A DNA stretch of 64,000 nt, from assembly GCF_900143625.1 (NCBI RefSeq), contig NZ_FRFF01000049.1, positions 1 to 64,000 of the forward strand, written 5' to 3'. The number at the start of each line of letters is the position of its first letter. Position 1 is the stretch's first letter. Made by a program: the position numbers and the translations under genes. Source of the stretch: Nocardiopsis sp. JB363. Lineage in GTDB: Bacteria > Actinomycetota > Actinomycetes > Streptosporangiales > Streptosporangiaceae. This document shows, piece after piece, positions 31,633 through 40,449 of the stretch. The notes under the pieces were generated by a model that was not told where the DNA came from, did no database searches, and saw nothing but the letters and a program-made list of their open reading frames with translations.

Positions 31633-32328
31633 CTACAGGCCGGTGATCCGGATGCCCGCGTGGGTCTTGTAGCGGCGGTTGACCGCGATGAGGTTGGCGG
31701 TGAGCGCCTCCACCTGGTGGGCGTTGCGCAACCGGCCACCGAACACGCCCCGCACCCCCGGGATGCGATCGGCCAGGGCCCGCACCACGTCCGTGGCCTC
31801 GCGGTCCTCGCCCAGAACCAGCACGTCCAGGTCGACCTCGGCCACCTCCGGGTCCAGCAGCAGCTTCGCCGACACGTGGTGGAAGGCGGCGGTGACCCGG
31901 CTGCCCGGCAAGACCTCGGCGGCCTGCTGGGCGGCGCTGCCCTCGGAGACGTCCAGCGCGAACGGCCCCTTCTTGTCGAAGCCGAGCGGGTTGACGCAGT
32001 CCACCACGATCTTCCCGGCGAGCTTGTCGGCCAACGCGACCAGCAGCTCCCGATGACCATCCCAGGGCACAGCGACGATCACGATGTCGCCCTGAGCGGC
32101 CGCGTCGCCGTTGTCCAGCCCGTGCACCCGCACCTGCTCGGACTCGCCCTCGACCAGATCATTGGCGGCCTTGGCGGCGCGCTCGGCGCTACGAGAACCG
32201 ATATAGACGGTGTGCCCGGCCAGGGCGAACCGGCGGGCCAGACCCCGGCCCTGGTCGCCGGTGCCGCCCAGCACGGCGATGGTCTTCCCGGTGATGTCCA
32301 CGCCCTGCGGCGCGTTCTGTTCGCTCAT
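31633..32328 (-). CDS. npdG: F420-dependent NADP oxidoreductase (F420:NADPH)
   Basis: The 231-residue enzyme couples F420H2 and NADPH. A Rossmann start [31 protein letters not shown] binds NADP; the S-R after the second strand suits the 2'-phosphate. [32 protein letters not shown] and [12 protein letters not shown] are family-typical. The ATG at 32328 (MSEQNAPQG) has AGGATCGG upstream; the frame is open further but unsupported. It is convergent with the AbiEi-like gene and near an F420-dependent oxidoreductase. Confidence 0.93.
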   Translation of the reverse strand: MSEQNAPQGVDITGKTIAVLGGTGDQGRGLARRFALAGHTVYIGSRSAERAAKAANDLVEGESEQVRVHGLDNGDAAAQGDIVIVAVPWDGHRELLVALADKLAGKIVVDCVNPLGFDKKGPFALDVSEGSAAQQAAEVLPGSRVTAAFHHVSAKLLLDPEVAEVDLDVLVLGEDREATDVVRALADRIPGVRGVFGGRLRNAHQVEALTANLIAVNRRYKTHAGIRITGL

Positions 32329-32389
32329 GGGGCCGATCCTGTCAGAGCGGGGTTCGGTGACGGGCGCGCAGGGCCGGGCTCGGCCGGAC

Positions 32390-32578
32390 TCAACGGCCCT
32401 CCTCTTCCTCCTGTTCTTCCCACTCCTCATTGCGTTCGGCGGCGATGTTCAACGCCCGTGCCGCCGTCGCCTGGTCCGGGTAGGGCCCCAACCTCTGACT
32501 GTTGGGGCACCCCTTACCGTGTTCGACTTCGTTGTGCCGCAGACAGAACCACCAAGCATCCTCCCGAACGTCCACCAC
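32390..32578 (-). CDS. Small conserved acidic protein
   Basis: The product has about 62 residues, starting at GTG 32578 behind GAGAGGTGGG; the frame is open to 32626. The core [40 protein letters not shown] has a Trp-Cys-His and a later Cys, like a known small actinobacterial family annotated in some genomes as SPOR-like. The tail is a run of Glu with Trp ([13 protein letters not shown]). It is divergent from map across 114 nt. Function unknown; the His/Cys pattern might bind metal but this is not shown. Confidence 0.75.
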   Translation of the reverse strand: MVDVREDAWWFCLRHNEVEHGKGCPNSQRLGPYPDQATAARALNIAAERNEEWEEQEEEEGR

Positions 32579-32678
32579 AGCAGACCCACCTCTCTCTCGC
32601 CGTTCTCGTGGGGCATCTACCCGCACCTGGGGCGCTCCTCACACCCGCCGTCGCGCCATGTCGGTGCCACCCACGAAC

Positions 32679-32684
32679 TACAAT
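32679..32684 (+). promoter_or_regulatory. -10 box TACAAT of map, probable leaderless transcript
   Basis: TACAAT is followed by 8 nt and the ATG at 32693. No Shine-Dalgarno precedes the ATG, so transcription probably starts at or one base from it. Confidence 0.6.
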
Positions 32685-32692
32685 CAGTGTCC

Positions 32693-33544
32693 ATGACTAC
32701 TCCGCTGGTTCCTGGGCGCATCTCGCCGCAACGTTCGGTCCCCTCGCACATCGTCCGCCCGGAGTACGTCGGTAAGAAGCGTCCGATCGAGGGGGTCCTG
32801 GGCGACGTCCACGACGCCGAGACGATCGAGCGTGTCCGTGTGGCGAGCCGGATCGCCGCGCAGGCCCTGGAAGAGATCGGCAAGCACATCGTGCCGGGCG
32901 TGACCACCGACGAACTGGACCGGGTCGGCCACGAGTTCCTGCTCGACCACGGCTCCTACCCGAGCACCCTGGGGTACAAGGGCTACCCGAAGTCGCTGTG
33001 CTCCTCCCTCAACGAGGTCATCTGCCACGGCATCCCCGATGACACGGTCGTCTCCGACGGCGACATCGTCAACATCGACATCACCGCCTACAAGGACGGT
33101 GTGCACGGCGACACCAACGCCACGTTCCTGTCGGGGAACGTCTCCGAGGAGAACCGGCTGCTGGTGGAGCGCACCCACGAGGCGACCATGCGCGCTATCA
33201 AGGCGTGCCGCCCGGGTCGGCAGGTCAACGTGATCGGCCGGGTGATCGAGTCCTACGCCAAGCGGTTCGGCTACGGCGTGGTCCGTGACTTCACCGGTCA
33301 CGGCGTGGGCCCGGAGTTCCACTCCGGCCTGATCATCCCCCACTACGACGACCCGCGCGCCACCACCACCATGGAGCCGGGCATGGTGTTCACCATCGAG
33401 CCCATGATCACCCTGGGCGGGGTGGAGTACGACCTGTGGGAGGACGGCTGGACCGCGGTGACCGCGGACCGCTCCTGGACGGCCCAGTTCGAGCACACCC
33501 TGGTCATCACCGACTCCGGCGCCGAGATCCTCACCCTTCCCTAG
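32693..33544 (+). CDS. map: Type I methionine aminopeptidase (long N-terminal form)
   Basis: The 283-residue enzyme removes the initiator methionine. The pita-bread metal ligands are visible: [20 protein letters not shown] (two Asp), [14 protein letters not shown] (His), [10 protein letters not shown] (Glu) and [11 protein letters not shown] (Glu). An N-terminal extension of about 40 residues ([20 protein letters not shown]) with its PxRxVP and RPEY features matches the actinobacterial class Ic enzyme, like M. tuberculosis MapB. A second, shorter MAP is at 40450. The start at 32693 is set by the TACAAT box 8 nt upstream. Confidence 0.95.
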   Translation: MTTPLVPGRISPQRSVPSHIVRPEYVGKKRPIEGVLGDVHDAETIERVRVASRIAAQALEEIGKHIVPGVTTDELDRVGHEFLLDHGSYPSTLGYKGYPKSLCSSLNEVICHGIPDDTVVSDGDIVNIDITAYKDGVHGDTNATFLSGNVSEENRLLVERTHEATMRAIKACRPGRQVNVIGRVIESYAKRFGYGVVRDFTGHGVGPEFHSGLIIPHYDDPRATTTMEPGMVFTIEPMITLGGVEYDLWEDGWTAVTADRSWTAQFEHTLVITDSGAEILTLP

Positions 33545-33566
33545 TCCTCGTCCCTGCCACCGATTC

Positions 33567-33597
33567 CGTGGGCCGCGGCCGGCCGCCGGGGCCCACG
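33567..33597 (+). terminator. Terminator after map
   Basis: CGTGGGCC (33567-33574) pairs with GGCCCACG (33590-33597). The loop region itself contains the palindrome GCGGCCGGCCGC, giving a very stable structure 22 nt after the stop. Confidence 0.6.
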
Positions 33598-33691
33598 CGT
33601 GGGCGGGATCGACCATGGCGCCGACATTCGCGATGACCTGTGGTACGTGTGTTGACCCGGGGTCGTGGAACGCTTCCAGCGCGCAAGGGCT

Positions 33692-33697
33692 TAGAAT
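33692..33697 (+). promoter_or_regulatory. -10 box TAGAAT of the 33706 gene, probable leaderless transcript
   Basis: TAGAAT, 8 nt, ATG at 33706: the same geometry as the map promoter. It supports 33706 rather than the internal ATG at 33856. Confidence 0.55.
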
Positions 33698-33705
33698 TCT
33701 GAGCC

Positions 33706-34419
33706 ATGCCCCTGAGCGCTCCGGTCGAGATCACCCGTTCCCTCGGGTACGCGGCACACGCCGAACAGCGTCCGGCCCCGGGTGTACTACTGAGAACCCT
33801 GTACGAGGCTCGTGAGATCGGCAGTCGACACCTCCGACCGACAGGGATCCGCGCCATGGCGCTCTTCGTCCACCTGACCCCCCGCGCCAACCTCGCCCGC
33901 GTCCAGCGGTCCGGTGTGCACACCTCCCCCGGCCAAGGGGAGGTGCGAGGGGTCTTCTGCTTCCCCATGCTCCCCTCCTACGCGGTGACCCACCAGTGGT
34001 TGCGCGCGCTGGAACCTCATCACGAGCCGCAGGGCATGGTCGCGGTGGACATGCGCCTTCCGGACGACGAGCCGGTGACGGTGGGTCACTTCGACGACCG
34101 TGACGCCCGCCGGGTCACCGCGTTGGAGGCGGTCCACGTGGTCAGGTCCCTGGAGGACCCCGGCGGCTGGGAGGTGGTCGTGCCCCGCCCGGTGCTCCGT
34201 TACGAGGTGCAGCGCATCCGGGAGGTCGGCAGAGCCGGCGCACGGCCGCTCATCCCCGAGCCCTACGCCCACACGGTGCCCGCGGGCCGGCCCGCCTCCT
34301 TCTCCCCGTTCCGGTTCGAGCCGCCGACCGACGTGTCCGGCGTGTCCGGCGTGACCGATGTGTCCGGTGTCTTCGCCGACCTCGGGTGGGCCATCCCGGA
34401 GCAGGTCCGCGGAGACTGA
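33706..34419 (+). CDS. Conserved hypothetical protein, possible ADP-ribosyltransferase-like fold
   Basis: The product has 237 residues. Residues 52-75 read LFVHLTPRANLARVQRSGVHTSP, then GVFCFPMLPSYAVTHQWLRALE. This His-Thr start followed by 'I/V..SG(I/L)' resembles the opening of KptA/DarT/DUF4433-type ART folds, but I cannot see the complete catalytic set, so this is a weak guess. The C-terminal part has a V-S-G-V repeat (DVSGVSGVTDVSGVFADL) of unknown meaning. The first 50 residues are basic. The start is chosen from the TAGAAT box. It is monocistronic between map and the M55 gene. Confidence 0.7.
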   Translation: MPLSAPVEITRSLGYAAHAEQRPAPGVLLRTLYEAREIGSRHLRPTGIRAMALFVHLTPRANLARVQRSGVHTSPGQGEVRGVFCFPMLPSYAVTHQWLRALEPHHEPQGMVAVDMRLPDDEPVTVGHFDDRDARRVTALEAVHVVRSLEDPGGWEVVVPRPVLRYEVQRIREVGRAGARPLIPEPYAHTVPAGRPASFSPFRFEPPTDVSGVSGVTDVSGVFADLGWAIPEQVRGD

Positions 34420-34464
34420 CCGAACCGGGCCCCGCACCTATGGCCCCGCGAGGTGGTCGGGCTC

Positions 34465-34470
34465 TAGGCT
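34465..34470 (+). promoter_or_regulatory. -10 box TAGGCT of the M55 gene, probable leaderless transcript
   Basis: TAGGCT, 6 nt, ATG at 34477, with no Shine-Dalgarno. A weaker hexamer than those upstream, so moderate support. Confidence 0.4.
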
Positions 34471-34476
34471 CTGGCG

Positions 34477-35310
34477 ATGAAGATTCTGATCTCCGCGGAC
34501 ATGGAGGGCGCCACGGGCGTCACCTGGCCCGCCGACTGCGAACCCGGCACCGAGCAGTGGCAGCGCTGTCGGGTGATGTTCACCAGCGATGTCAACGCCG
34601 CGATCGCCGGGCTCTTCGAGGGCGGCGCCACCGAGGTACTCGTCAACGAGGCCCACTCCACCATGCGCAACCTCTTGTTGGAGGAGCTGGACGAGCGGGC
34701 CACCATGATCACCGGCAGGCACAAGGAACTCTCCATGATCGAGGGCGTGCAGACCGGTGACGTGGACGGAATCGTGTTCCTGGGCTATCACTGCGGGGCC
34801 GGAGACGAGGGGGTGCTGGCCCACACCTACCTTCCCAACGCCATCACCGGGGTGTGGCTGGACGGCGAACCCGCGAGCGAGGGCCGCCTCAACGCCGCGG
34901 TGGTCGCCGAGTACGGCACCCCCGTCATCCTGGTCACCGGCGACGACCGGGCCTGTGAGGACGCCGAGTCCTACGCGCCCTTCGCCCGGACGGTCGCGGT
35001 GAAGGACCACGTCAGCCGGTACGCCGCGCGGTGCCGACCTCCCGCCCGCACCGCCGCCGACATCCGCGTGGCCGCGGAACGGTCGATGACGCTGGCGGGC
35101 CGGATCGACCCGGTCGATCCCGCGCACAAGGCGATGGAGATCGAGGTGGACTCCGCGCAGCTCGCCCAGGCCGCGGCTATCGTCCCGGGGGTGACCCGCA
35201 CCGGCGCGCGCCGGGTCCGCTACACCTCTCCGGACGCCTACGAGATGATCCGGGCGTTCAAGACCGTCACCACGATGATCTCCAATCACATGGAGAAGGA
35301 CTACGGCTGA
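34477..35310 (+). CDS. M55-family peptidase, D-aminopeptidase DppA-like
   Basis: The 277-residue protein resembles the Bacillus DppA D-aminopeptidase family. Zinc ligands expected in DppA are all recognisable: D8 and E10 in ISADMEGATG, H60 in VNEAHSTM, H105 in LGYHCGAG, the further His116 in GVLAHT, and E134 in EPASEGRLN. DppA forms a decameric cytoplasmic machine that hydrolyses D-Ala-containing dipeptides. Here no dipeptide transporter is adjacent, but M20 and S66 (LD-carboxypeptidase) peptidase genes follow on the same strand, which suggests shared use in cell-wall peptide turnover (inference). Confidence 0.9.
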   Translation: MKILISADMEGATGVTWPADCEPGTEQWQRCRVMFTSDVNAAIAGLFEGGATEVLVNEAHSTMRNLLLEELDERATMITGRHKELSMIEGVQTGDVDGIVFLGYHCGAGDEGVLAHTYLPNAITGVWLDGEPASEGRLNAAVVAEYGTPVILVTGDDRACEDAESYAPFARTVAVKDHVSRYAARCRPPARTAADIRVAAERSMTLAGRIDPVDPAHKAMEIEVDSAQLAQAAAIVPGVTRTGARRVRYTSPDAYEMIRAFKTVTTMISNHMEKDYG

Positions 35311-35345
35311 ACCCATGGCGCTGCCCGGGAGTCCCACTTCCGGGC

Positions 35346-35374
35346 GGTTCTCCGGATAATCGCACGTGAGAACC
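35346..35374. promoter_or_regulatory. Inverted repeat around a GATAAT box before the M20 peptidase gene
   Basis: GGTTCTC (35346-35352) and GAGAACC (35368-35374) enclose GATAAT (35355-35360). A -10-like hexamer inside a dyad suggests a repressor-controlled promoter for the gene at 35473. No regulator gene is adjacent. Confidence 0.4.
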
Positions 35375-35472
35375 GGTAGAACTGTGCCCGGGACCCGGTA
35401 ACGGCCGACCCCTGCCCCGAGCACGGTTCACCACCCCACCACCACCTGAAACCCCGAAGAAAGGCCGAGCCC

Positions 35473-36864
35473 GTGGGCCACACCAACACCTCCCTGCCCG
35501 ACAGCGCCAGAGAAGAGGCACTGGTCGCCGCCGGTGAGGACGCCATCCACCTCACCCGCGAGCTGATCCGACGCGACTCCACCAACCACGGCAAGGGCGA
35601 GGGCGACGAGCGCGCCGCCGCCGAGTTCGTGGCCGAGGCGCTCGGCGCCACCGGACTGTCGCCCGCGATCCTGGAGTCCGCGGACCGTCGCGCCAACGTG
35701 GTGGTGCGCATCCCCGGCACCGACCCCGACGCCGACGCCCTGTTGGTGCACGGCCACCTCGACGTGGTGCCCGCCGACGCGCACGACTGGTCGGTACCGC
35801 CCTTCGCCGGTGAGGTCGCCGACTGTCCGGTCACCGGAGCGCCCTCCCTGTGGGGACGCGGCGCGGTGGACATGAAGAACACCATCGGCATGGTGACCGC
35901 GGTGGTGCGGTACTGGTCGAAGCTGGGGCTGCGGCCGCGCCGCGACATCGTGTTGGCGTTCGTCGCCGACGAGGAGGACAGCGCCGCCTACGGGGCCGAC
36001 TACCTGGTGCGCGGGCACGCCGACCTGTTCGAGGGCTGCGCGGTGGCGATCGGCGAGGGCGGTGGCCACACCGTGCACAGCCGCGACGCCTCCGGGGCTC
36101 CGGTACGGCTGTACCCGATCGGTTCGGCCGAGCGCGGCAGCGCGTGGCTGACCTTGCGCTCGCACGGCACGGCCGGGCACGGTTCCAGGCCGCCGGAGGA
36201 CAACGCGGTGGGCGCGTTGGCCGCCGCCGTGGCCCGGATCGACCGGCACCGTTGGCCGCTGCACCTGACCCCGGTGACCCGCTCGGCGATCGACGCGATC
36301 GCCGACGCCTTGGGGACCGAACGCATCGCGGGCGACACCGACACCAACGAGGCCGTGAACGCCCTGGTGGCCCGCTTGGGCACCGCCGGAGCGCTGGTGG
36401 GACCGACCGTGCGCAACAGCGCCACCCCCACGATGCTCTCGGCCGGGTACAAGGTGAACGTGGTGCCGGGCGAGGCGACCGCGGGCGTGGACGGCCGGGT
36501 GCTGCCCGGTGGGGAGGACGCGTTCGCCGCCACCATGGACGAGTTGACCGGTGACCGGGTGACCTGGGAGTACGCGCACGATTCGCCTCCGGTGGCCGCT
36601 CCGGTGGACTCGCCGGCCTTCGGCGCGTTGCGGGACGCGCTGACGGCCCACGACCCCGAGGCCCGGGTCGTGCCGGTGTGTCTGGCCGGCGGCACGGACG
36701 CCAAGGTGTTCTCGCGGCTGGGAATCGACTGTTACGGCTTCTCCCCGATGCGTCTGCCCGAGGGGGTGGACTACCCGGGGCTGTTGCACGGGGTGGACGA
36801 GCGGGTGCCGCTGGACGGTCTGCGGTTCGGGGTGCGGGTGCTGGACGGTTTCCTGCGCTCCTGA
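35473..36864 (+). CDS. M20/M25/M40-family metallopeptidase
   Basis: The 463-residue zinc hydrolase of the ArgE/DapE/CPG2 superfamily shows LLVHGHLDVVPAD (His and Asp), LWGRGAVDMKNTIGM (bridging Asp), FVADEEDSAAYGADYL (general base Glu-Glu) and a later LAGGTDAKVFSRLGIDCYGFSPM. An inserted dimerisation domain occupies the middle (SHGTAGHGSRPPEDNAV). The GTG start has GAAGAAAGG upstream. Exact substrate (dipeptide or N-acyl amino acid) is not predictable. The S66 peptidase gene follows about 90 nt downstream and is probably cotranscribed. Confidence 0.93.
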   Translation: MGHTNTSLPDSAREEALVAAGEDAIHLTRELIRRDSTNHGKGEGDERAAAEFVAEALGATGLSPAILESADRRANVVVRIPGTDPDADALLVHGHLDVVPADAHDWSVPPFAGEVADCPVTGAPSLWGRGAVDMKNTIGMVTAVVRYWSKLGLRPRRDIVLAFVADEEDSAAYGADYLVRGHADLFEGCAVAIGEGGGHTVHSRDASGAPVRLYPIGSAERGSAWLTLRSHGTAGHGSRPPEDNAVGALAAAVARIDRHRWPLHLTPVTRSAIDAIADALGTERIAGDTDTNEAVNALVARLGTAGALVGPTVRNSATPTMLSAGYKVNVVPGEATAGVDGRVLPGGEDAFAATMDELTGDRVTWEYAHDSPPVAAPVDSPAFGALRDALTAHDPEARVVPVCLAGGTDAKVFSRLGIDCYGFSPMRLPEGVDYPGLLHGVDERVPLDGLRFGVRVLDGFLRS

Positions 36865-36951
36865 CCGGTGGTGGGCACCGGCCGGGCAGGTCCTGCCGGT
36901 GCCCGGGCGCGCCCCGTCCTCGGGCGCGCCGTGGAGGGGACGACGACAAAG

Positions 36952-37956
36952 ATGGGAAGCGACGTGGGTGAATCGGTGGCCGAGGTGCGTGAGGAGTTCA
37001 CGGGGACGGGGGCGGGGTCGGCCGGGCCGGCGACACTACGTCGGCCGCCGAGGCTGCGTCCGGGCGATCGGGTCCGGTTGGTGGCCCCGTGCAGCCCGGT
37101 GCCGGACGAGCGGTTGGACGCGGCGGTGGAGATCCTCACCGGGTGGGGTCTGGAGGTCGAACTGGCCCCGCACGTACGCGACCGGCACCCCCGGCTGCCC
37201 TACCTGGCGGGCCACGACGAGGATCGCGCCGCCGACCTCCAGGACGCCTGGTGCGACCCGGACGTGCGGGCGGTTTTCTGCGCCCGTGGCGGCGACGGCG
37301 CGCATCGGATGCTGGACCTGTTGGACTTCGACGCGATGCGCCGGGCCCAGCCCAAGGCACTGATCGGGTTCAGCGACATCACGGCGCTGCACGAGGCGTT
37401 CGCCGTCGAGTTGGGGGTGACGACGGTGCACGGCCCCGTGGTGGGCAGCCTCTACTTCGTGGGCGACGAGTTGGCCCAGCGGGAGCTGCGCACCACCCTG
37501 TTCACCCCCGAGCGGCGGATGCTGCTCACCTCGCCGGGGGCCCGGGCGCTGGTACCGGGCCGGGCCGAGGGTGTGCTGTTCGGCGGGAACCTGAGCCTGC
37601 TCAACGACGGGTTGGCCACACCGCACAGCCGCTTGTCGACGAACGGCGGCATCCTGGTCCTGGAGGACATCAACGAGGACGCCGCCCGGGTGGACCGGAT
37701 GCTCACCCACCTGCTGCGCACCGGTTGGTTGGACGGGGTGCGGGGGGTGGCGATCGGCACCTGGACGGACTGTCCGCCGGCGCCCGAGGCGATCGCCGAC
37801 CTGATGCGCGACCGGCTCTCCTACCTGGGGGTTCCGGTGCTGTGGGGGTTGGAGTTCGGTCACTGCGCCGCCCAGCTCACCCTGCCGTTGGGCGTCATGG
37901 CCACCCTGGACACCGAGCGCGCCCACCTGGAACTGGCGGTTCCGGGACTGGAGTGA
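36952..37956 (+). CDS. S66-family LD-carboxypeptidase
   Basis: The 334-residue muropeptide recycling enzyme (LdcA family) cuts the L,D bond before the terminal D-Ala. LRPGDRVRLVAPCSPVP opens the domain. AVFCARGGDGAHRMLDLLD and the nucleophile elbow ALIGFSDITALHEAF (Ser), VLEDINED (Glu) and EFGHCAAQLTLPLG (His) give the Ser-Glu-His triad. The open frame starts at GTG 36868, but ATG 36952 or GTG 36964 (after GGGAAG) are better starts. It lies after M55 and M20 peptidase genes, giving a small peptidase cluster. Confidence 0.88.
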   Translation: MGSDVGESVAEVREEFTGTGAGSAGPATLRRPPRLRPGDRVRLVAPCSPVPDERLDAAVEILTGWGLEVELAPHVRDRHPRLPYLAGHDEDRAADLQDAWCDPDVRAVFCARGGDGAHRMLDLLDFDAMRRAQPKALIGFSDITALHEAFAVELGVTTVHGPVVGSLYFVGDELAQRELRTTLFTPERRMLLTSPGARALVPGRAEGVLFGGNLSLLNDGLATPHSRLSTNGGILVLEDINEDAARVDRMLTHLLRTGWLDGVRGVAIGTWTDCPPAPEAIADLMRDRLSYLGVPVLWGLEFGHCAAQLTLPLGVMATLDTERAHLELAVPGLE

Positions 37957-37981
37957 GACCGGTGGCCCCGGTGCCGGGCCC

Positions 37982-38377
37982 TCACACCACGATGGCCCGG
38001 CACCGACCATCGATGGCCTTGGCCAGACGCAGGTCCGAGGTGAGCACCGGGCAATCGAGTTGGAGTGCGCAGGCGGCGTAGGCGGCGTCATATCCGCTCA
38101 CGTTGTCCCGCAGCTCCCACATGAGGGGGAAGAGCCGCCGAACGTCCACCAGTTCGATCTCCATGTCCTCGGCCAGTACCGCCAGCGCGTCGCTCGCCCT
38201 GTGCCGGGTGATCCTGCCGCCCAGGCAAAGTCCTCTGACCGCCGAGAACACCTCCATCGGCAGATGTTGCGGGGCGGCCCAGGCATCGTCATCGGACAAT
38301 GCCGCACGCGCGCGTTCCCCGGGCTCTCCGTCGAAGACCAGCGCGTTGACGAGGACACTCGCGTCGATGACGAACAC
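37982..38377 (-). CDS. vapC: PIN-domain toxin VapC
   Basis: The 131-residue PIN ribonuclease has acidic active-site residues in MFVIDASVLV (D5), LPMEVFSAV (E42), SGYDAAYAACA and LTSDLRLAKA. VapC toxins cut tRNA or rRNA when freed from VapB. The GTG start overlaps the vapB stop by one base (TAGTG), so the pair is translationally coupled. Confidence 0.93.
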   Translation of the reverse strand: MFVIDASVLVNALVFDGEPGERARAALSDDDAWAAPQHLPMEVFSAVRGLCLGGRITRHRASDALAVLAEDMEIELVDVRRLFPLMWELRDNVSGYDAAYAACALQLDCPVLTSDLRLAKAIDGRCRAIVV

Positions 38378-38649
38378 TAGCCATCTTCCGTTTCACCCCG
38401 GAGCCCGAAGCGGGCCATGCGTTCTTCGCGTTCGCGACGAATGATGTCGGCCGCGGAGGCCTCTCCGTCGTTCGCCCCGTCCGAGCGTCCCTCGAAGCGC
38501 CGTAGCGCCTCCGCGTTGCGGGACCGACGGGCCTCCGCCCTGACCAGTTCGAGCAGGAAACCCTGGAGCGACTGCCCCTTCTCACCGGCCCTGCGCACCA
38601 ACACGTCTCTGACCTCGGGTTCGACATCTCTGATCTGCAAAGCAACCAT
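38377..38649 (-). CDS. vapB: Antitoxin VapB (FitA-like RHH)
   Basis: The 90-residue protein has an N-terminal ribbon-helix-helix (MVALQIRDVEPEVRDVLVRRAGEKGQSLQGFLLELV). Its charged C-terminal tail, which includes SAADIIRREREERMARFG, should wrap the VapC active site. It probably represses its own promoter at the ATGCATG inverted repeat that directly precedes and overlaps the ATG. The start codon lies 6 nt after a TAAAAT box, so the mRNA may be leaderless. The call as the partner of vapC is firm. Confidence 0.92.
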   Translation of the reverse strand: MVALQIRDVEPEVRDVLVRRAGEKGQSLQGFLLELVRAEARRSRNAEALRRFEGRSDGANDGEASAADIIRREREERMARFGLRGETEDG

Positions 38650-38668
38650 GCATGCATTTTACATGCAT
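38648..38668. promoter_or_regulatory. VapB operator with embedded -10 box
   Basis: ATGCATG (38648-38654) and CATGCAT (38662-38668) form a 7-bp inverted repeat with a 7-nt spacer. On the minus strand the spacer holds TAAAAT (38656-38661), placed 6 nt before the vapB ATG, which itself overlaps the arm. Binding of VapBC here would block both transcription and start. Confidence 0.65.
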
Positions 38669-38767
38669 CGAAATCCGGGTGTCCAGTACACGGGGTCGGG
38701 GCAAGGTGAGTACCGCGAGGGCACCTTCCCTGTGCTGCCTCGCGCACCCCCTACGGACGGAGCCCCC

Positions 38768-40417
38768 ATGACCGACGACCTCGACGATGCCCTCTGGTGG
38801 CGTACCGCGGCCATCTACCAGGTCTACGTGCGCAGTTTCGCCGACGGCGACGGTGACGGTGTCGGCGACGTCGCCGGGCTGCGCGCCCGCCTGCCCTACC
38901 TGCGGGACCTGGGCGTGGACGCGGTGTGGCTCAATCCCTGGTACGTGTCACCGATGGCGGACGGCGGATACGACGTCGCCGACTTCCGCGACATCGACCC
39001 CGTGCTCGGCACCCTGGAGGAGGGCCGGGCCTTCATCGAGGAAGCCCACACGCACGGCATTCGAGTCGTCCTCGACATCGTGCCCAACCACGTCTCCGAC
39101 CGGCACGAGTGGTTCCGGCGGGCGCTGGCCGCCGGTCCGGGCGCGCCCGAACGGGAGTTGTTCCTGTTCCGTGACGGTCGGGGACCGGGTGGGGACGAGC
39201 CGCCCAACAACTGGATCGCCGACTTCGGCGGCCCTGCCTGGACCCGGACCACGGACCCGGACGGGACCCCCGGACAGTGGTATCTGCACCTGTTCGCCCC
39301 CGAGCAGCCGGATCTGAACTGGGAGCATCCTCGGGTCCACGAGGAGTTCCGGTCGATCCTGCGGTTCTGGTTCGATCGGGGCGTGGACGGGTTCCGCATC
39401 GACGTGGCGCACGGGCTGGTGAAGGATCCCGCGCTGCCCGACTTCGAACGCCATTCGCGGGATCCGTACCTGGCCGCGGACGGCCACACGCACCCCTACG
39501 CCGACCTCGACGAGGTCCACGAGATCTATCGGGACTGGCGCCGGGTGGCCGACTCCTACGACCCACCCCGGGTCTTCGTGGCCGAGGCGTGGGTGACCAC
39601 ACCGGAACGACTCGCCCGCTACCTGCGACCCGATGAGCTGCACACCGCGTTCAACTTCCACTACCTCCAGGCGCCGTGGACCGCCGAGGGCATGCGCGAG
39701 TCCATCGACGAGTCCTTCGCCGCGCTCGGCTCGGTGGGCGCGCCGGTGACCTGGGTACTGTCCAACCACGATGTGGTGCGGCACGTGTCACGGTTCGGTC
39801 GGCCCGACCACGCCCAGCACAAGGCGCTCTCGGAGCTGCGGGACGAACCGTTCGATCTGGCGTTGGGTACCCGACGTGCCCGAGCGGCGGCGCTGCTGTC
39901 CATGGCACTGCCGGGCAGCGTGTACCTGTACCAGGGCGAGGAGTTGGGGTTGTGGGAGGTCGAGGACCTGCCGCCGGAGGTGTTGCGGGACCCCACCTGG
40001 GAGCACTCGGGGTACACGGATCCGGGACGGGACGGTTGCCGGGTACCGCTGCCGTGGTCCGGGCAGGAGCCCCCCTTCGGGTTCGGTGACGGCGCCGAGC
40101 CGTGGCTGCCCCAGCCCGCGGGGTGGGCGACGCTGACCGCCGAGCGTTCCGCCCGGGACCCGGGGTCGATGCTCACGCTCTACCGGCACGCGCTGCGCCT
40201 GCGCCGAGCAGAACCGGGTCTGACCGGCGAGGCCATGGTCTGGGTGGACATGGGCGAGGAAGTGCTGGCCTTCGACCGCGAGGGCGTGCGCTGCGTGGTC
40301 AACTTCGGCGCGGAGCCGGTGGATTCGCCCGAGGGAGCGGAGGTGCTGTTGGCCAGTGGCGAGGTGGTCGACGGACGGCTGCCCCGCGACACGGCCGTCT
40401 GGCTACGCCTGCCTTAG
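38768..40417 (+). CDS. GH13 alpha-glucosidase (oligo-1,6-glucosidase-like)
   Basis: The 549-residue (beta/alpha)8 enzyme begins WWRTAAIYQVYVRSFADGDGDG. The conserved regions are LDIVPNHVSDRH (region I), GFRIDVAHGLVK with the nucleophile Asp (II), RVFVAEAW with the acid/base Glu (III) and TWVLSNHDVVRH (IV). It lacks a signal peptide, so it acts on imported oligosaccharides in the cytoplasm. The sequence resembles AglA-type alpha-glucosidases of actinomycetes, which usually sit next to an ABC sugar importer; none is here. ATG 38768 is chosen because the upstream extension overlaps vapB on the other strand. Confidence 0.93.
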   Translation: MTDDLDDALWWRTAAIYQVYVRSFADGDGDGVGDVAGLRARLPYLRDLGVDAVWLNPWYVSPMADGGYDVADFRDIDPVLGTLEEGRAFIEEAHTHGIRVVLDIVPNHVSDRHEWFRRALAAGPGAPERELFLFRDGRGPGGDEPPNNWIADFGGPAWTRTTDPDGTPGQWYLHLFAPEQPDLNWEHPRVHEEFRSILRFWFDRGVDGFRIDVAHGLVKDPALPDFERHSRDPYLAADGHTHPYADLDEVHEIYRDWRRVADSYDPPRVFVAEAWVTTPERLARYLRPDELHTAFNFHYLQAPWTAEGMRESIDESFAALGSVGAPVTWVLSNHDVVRHVSRFGRPDHAQHKALSELRDEPFDLALGTRRARAAALLSMALPGSVYLYQGEELGLWEVEDLPPEVLRDPTWEHSGYTDPGRDGCRVPLPWSGQEPPFGFGDGAEPWLPQPAGWATLTAERSARDPGSMLTLYRHALRLRRAEPGLTGEAMVWVDMGEEVLAFDREGVRCVVNFGAEPVDSPEGAEVLLASGEVVDGRLPRDTAVWLRLP

Positions 40418-40449
40418 GTGTACTGACCGGGCCTCGGGGCACCCGTCGA

